DNA of 64,000 nt from Corallococcus sp. NCRR (GTDB taxonomy: Bacteria; Myxococcota; Myxococcia; Myxococcales; Myxococcaceae): NCBI RefSeq assembly GCF_026965535.1, contig NZ_CP114039.1:2728001-2792000 (forward strand). The letters run 5' to 3'. Positions 61,003 through 64,000 of this stretch are shown in pieces; the stretch's first letter is position 1, and every line of letters begins with the position of its first letter. Below the pieces are notes generated by a model. It was not told the origin of the DNA, made no database searches, and worked only from the letters and a program-made list of their open reading frames with translations. The position numbers and the translations under genes are program-made.

Positions 61003-64000
61003 ATGGCGTCTCTCGTCGAAGGTCTGAAGGTCCGCTACCTCCCGCAGCCCGAATGGGGCGTGGGGCATCTGGTGTCGCTGCAGGAGCAGGGGGCCAAGGC
61101 CCTCATCGCCTTCCCGTCCCGCGAGGATGCGCCCGTGCTGGTGTCCACGCGCGGCGGTGCGCTGGTGCCCTACCAACTGCCCAAGGGCGAGCCCATCCAG
61201 ACGCCGAAGGGACGCAAGGCCACCATCCTGGGCGAGGAGCCGGGCGCGCGCGGACTGCGCCGCTACGTGGTGCGCTTCGAGGACACGGGCGAGGAGGACG
61301 AGTTGCCGGAGTCCGAGGTGCGCGCGCTGGCGCCGCGCTCCGACCTGCTGTCCACGCTGCGCGACGGGCGGGTGGGGGACGCGAAGGCGTTCATGCTGCG
61401 CAAGCAGGCGCTGGTGCTGGACGACGAGCGCCGGGGTGACGCGCTGGGCGCGCTGCTGGCCAGCCGGGTGATGGTGAAGCCGCACCAGGTGGGCGTGGTG
61501 CAGCGCGTGCTGTCCGCGCGCCGGCCTCGCTTCGTGCTGGCGGACGAAGTGGGCCTGGGCAAGACGATTGAAGCGGGCATGGTGTTCAGCGCGCTGCGGC
61601 TGGTGGGCCTGGCGCGGCGGTGCATCGTCGTGGCGCCCAGCCACCTCACCGTGCAGTGGCTGGTGGAGCTGTTCCACAAGTTCAACCAGCTCTTCACGCT
61701 GATGGACTCGGACCGCTACGAGCAGTCGCTGAAGGAGGCGCCGGACGTCTCTCCGTGGGCGCGCTTCCCGCTGGTGGTGACGAGCCTGGAGCTGCTCAGC
61801 CGCACCCGCGAGCACCGCGAGGAGGTGGCCGCCGAGGACGCCTTCTGGGACCTGGTCATCATCGACGAGGCGCACCACCTCAAGGGCGAGAAGGCCTTCG
61901 CCGCCGCGAAGGGGCTGGCCGCGAACTCGTGGGGCCTGCTCCTGCTCACCGCCACGCCCATGCAGTTGGACCCGGCGGAGTACCACGGCCTGCTCACCCT
62001 CATCGACGCTGGCACGGCGCCGTCCGTGAAGGGCTTCGAGGCGCGGCTCCAGCGCCAGGAGGAGCTGTCCACCGCGGTGCGCGCGCTCATGGAAGGCAAG
62101 GACGCGAAGGCCGCCGTGGCTTCGCTGGCGAAGCGCTTCCCGGAGGACGCGCGCCTCCAGACGCTGAAGGAGAAGGAGGCGCTGCTCGCGCACCTGTCGG
62201 AGACGTACAGCCTGTCGGACCGGCTGGTGCGCAACCGGCGCGCGGTGGTGGGCGGCTTCTCCACGCGCAGGCTCCATCGGCACCCGGTGCAACTGACTGC
62301 GGAGGAGCTGAAGGCGCGCGATACCGCGCTCGCCACGCTGGCGAAGGGCACGCTTCGCGGCGCGCCGCTGGCCAACGTGCTGCGCCGTCTGGAGTCCAGC
62401 CCCGCGGCGTTCACGGGCGCGGTGCGGTCCAACCCGGCGCTCAAGGGCGCGGACCTCAAGCTGACCGGCCGGGACGCGAAGCTCATCGCGTTCGTGGGCG
62501 TGCTGCGCTGCATCTGGAAGGCGGAGCCGCGCGCGAAGGTACTGGTGTTCACGGAGAGCCGCGACACGCTGGAGTCGCTCCAGTCGGAGCTGTCGCGCGA
62601 GGGCGTGGAGGCGCTGGGCTACCACGGCGACCTGCCGCTCGTGGAGCGCGACCGGCAGGTGGCGCGCTTCCGCGACCCGGAAGGGCCCCAGGTGCTCCTG
62701 TGCACGGAGGTGGGCGGCGAGGGCCGCAACTTCCAGTTCGCGCACCACCTGGTCCACTACGACCTGCCGTGGAGCCCCTCCACGGTGGAGCAGCGCATCG
62801 GCCGCCTGGACCGCATCGGCCAGACGCACCCGGTGGAGATCCACGTGTTCGACCCCGCGGGCACGCTCGCGTCGGACGTGCTGATGCTGCTGGCGGACGC
62901 CGTGGGCGTCTTCGGTGAGACGGTGGGCGGCCTGGACGCGGTGCTGGAGGAGGTGGAGGACCGCATCGCGGACCTGGCCCTGCTGCCCCGCGAGGCGCGC
63001 GTGGAGTACGCCGCGGAGCTCAAGGCCCGCGTGGAGGCGGCGCGTGAGCAGGTGAAGCGCGCGTACGACCCGCTGCTGGACGTGCGCAGCTTCGACAAGC
63101 CCGCCGTGGCCCGGCTGGTGGCGCGCGCGCAGGAGCGCATGGGCGAGGAGCCGGAAGAAGATTCCGACGAGGAGGCTCCGCCGCTGGAGGACGGGCTGTG
63201 GAGCGTGGCGCGCGACCTGGACGAGCGCCTGGAGGAGACCGTCACGGAGCTGGCGCGCCGCGTGGGCATCGGCGTGGACACCGACGAACAGGTGGAGGCC
63301 TTCCAGGTGGCCTTCCAGTTCGGCCACGCGCTCAACGTCGAGGGCCTGCCCGGCATCGACGTGATGCAGGACCGCACCGTGCTGGGCACGTTCTGGCGCG
63401 ACACCGCCGTGGAGGCGGAGGAGCTGGAGTACTTCGCCACCGGCCACCCGCTGGTGGAGGCGCTGTTCGGCTTCCTCAAGGACGGCCCCTACGGCCGCAG
63501 CGGCTTCCGCCACATCGAGAAGCGCTCCGTGAAGAAGCCCGCGCGCGGCCTGGAGCTGCTCTTCCACGTCCAGCTGCCGGAGCCCCAGGACACGACCCCC
63601 GGCGCCCGCGTGCCCAGCCGTCAGCTGGCCCGCTTCCTCACGCGCACCCTGCTGCCCGTCGCGGTGGTGGACGGCCCCCAGGGGCCCGTGGCCGACACTT
63701 CCGTACTGGCCGCACTGGAATCCGACGGCAAGGCCCTGAAGGGGGATGAGGTCCACCAGGCCTTCCCCGGCTTCGGCGCCTTCGTGGACGCCGCGCTGCC
63801 CGTGGCCCAGGCCGCCGCCGAGGCGGAGCTCGGCCGGTCCGCGAAGAAGGCCCGGGCCGCCATTGAGGCCGAGCGCGACGCGGCCGCCGCCCGCCTGCGC
63901 CTCTCCCTCTCCCACCAGGGCCTGTCCCCGGAGGCGGTGGAGGCCCAGGTTGACGCGGAGCGCCATCACTACGAGCGCCTGCTCCAGGCGCTCGCGGGGG
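61003..64000 (+). CDS. RapA-like SNF2/SWI2 ATPase, 3' end outside window
   Basis: At least 999 residues; no stop in the window. Start ATG at 61003 (MASLVEGLKVRYLPQPEWG), an N-terminal Tudor-like region as in RapA. The helicase core has Walker A LADEVGLGKT (about 180-189), Walker B IIDEAHH (about 286), LTATPMQ, then VLVFTES, TEVGGEGRNFQ and QRIGRLDRIGQ as motifs IV-VI. RapA frees stalled RNA polymerase using ATP. The C-terminal region (from about 680) is acidic and helical and continues past the window end. Ribosome site weak. Confidence 0.9.
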   Translation, partial: MASLVEGLKVRYLPQPEWGVGHLVSLQEQGAKALIAFPSREDAPVLVSTRGGALVPYQLPKGEPIQTPKGRKATILGEEPGARGLRRYVVRFEDTGEEDELPESEVRALAPRSDLLSTLRDGRVGDAKAFMLRKQALVLDDERRGDALGALLASRVMVKPHQVGVVQRVLSARRPRFVLADEVGLGKTIEAGMVFSALRLVGLARRCIVVAPSHLTVQWLVELFHKFNQLFTLMDSDRYEQSLKEAPDVSPWARFPLVVTSLELLSRTREHREEVAAEDAFWDLVIIDEAHHLKGEKAFAAAKGLAANSWGLLLLTATPMQLDPAEYHGLLTLIDAGTAPSVKGFEARLQRQEELSTAVRALMEGKDAKAAVASLAKRFPEDARLQTLKEKEALLAHLSETYSLSDRLVRNRRAVVGGFSTRRLHRHPVQLTAEELKARDTALATLAKGTLRGAPLANVLRRLESSPAAFTGAVRSNPALKGADLKLTGRDAKLIAFVGVLRCIWKAEPRAKVLVFTESRDTLESLQSELSREGVEALGYHGDLPLVERDRQVARFRDPEGPQVLLCTEVGGEGRNFQFAHHLVHYDLPWSPSTVEQRIGRLDRIGQTHPVEIHVFDPAGTLASDVLMLLADAVGVFGETVGGLDAVLEEVEDRIADLALLPREARVEYAAELKARVEAAREQVKRAYDPLLDVRSFDKPAVARLVARAQERMGEEPEEDSDEEAPPLEDGLWSVARDLDERLEETVTELARRVGIGVDTDEQVEAFQVAFQFGHALNVEGLPGIDVMQDRTVLGTFWRDTAVEAEELEYFATGHPLVEALFGFLKDGPYGRSGFRHIEKRSVKKPARGLELLFHVQLPEPQDTTPGARVPSRQLARFLTRTLLPVAVVDGPQGPVADTSVLAALESDGKALKGDEVHQAFPGFGAFVDAALPVAQAAAEAELGRSAKKARAAIEAERDAAAARLRLSLSHQGLSPEAVEAQVDAERHHYERLLQALAG

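Noticed and set aside
60961-63969. 1,002-codon open frame on the minus strand
   Set aside because: Antisense to the RapA-like gene, which has the full set of SNF2 motifs.
1-64000. tRNA or rRNA genes
   Set aside because: I looked for cloverleaf-like and conserved rRNA stretches and saw none, but a covariance scan was not possible.

Overview
This is a GC-rich, gene-dense bacterial window (about 51 protein genes and no rRNA or tRNA that I can see). I place it in a myxobacterium of the Myxococcaceae, most likely Corallococcus or Myxococcus. The reasons are very strong G/C at third codon positions, a high density of two-component and eukaryote-like Ser/Thr kinases, and families I know mainly from that group (a DUF2381/TIGR02268-like protein beside a kinase, DUF6310-like and DUF5953-like proteins, DUF5985-like pairs). 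The genus is inference; the assignments come from reading the protein sequences, not from a search.

Layout. 1-4.9 kb is an accessory stretch: the 3' end of a HAD hydrolase, then a lipoprotein with a nuclease-like C-terminus coupled to a probable immunity partner. This pair lies between two 98-bp direct copies of the HAD gene's 3' end. A membrane-anchored Ser/Thr kinase coupled to its DUF2381 partner follows. 5-16.8 kb is mostly housekeeping: type II NADH dehydrogenase, rhomboid protease, a lipoprotein, RNase Z, DUF2293, a TetR-adaptor-RND efflux operon, a STAS-like protein, a cold-shock protein and a membrane protein. 16.8-19 kb holds a 50-bp-period repeat array of dyads directly upstream of a Fic-domain gene.

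19-34.9 kb: secreted proteins, a short-chain fatty acid transporter divergent from a KaiC-like ATPase/response regulator operon, a three-gene unit with two DUF5985-like membrane proteins, an aldo/keto reductase, a large GAF/PAS histidine kinase, aldehyde dehydrogenase with its DUF779 partner, and a coupled phosphoribosyltransferase-hydrolase-ribokinase operon. 35-37 kb is a second accessory patch, with an HNH-like protein, an unknown protein and a SMI1/KNR4 (immunity-type) protein.

37.5-64 kb is signalling-rich: a kinase with PilZ-like and J-like regions, an ABC1/UbiB kinase, a free CheB facing a CheR-PAS/histidine kinase pair, and a NarL-type regulator. Then comes a coupled tryptophan dioxygenase-kynureninase-methyltransferase operon whose dioxygenase carries a 240-residue histidine-rich tail. 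After it lies a multiheme lipoprotein-FIST-hybrid kinase-response regulator operon, another sensor kinase, and a RapA-like SNF2 ATPase that runs off the window. Start-stop overlaps (ATGA/GTGA) are frequent and indicate translational coupling in most of these operons.
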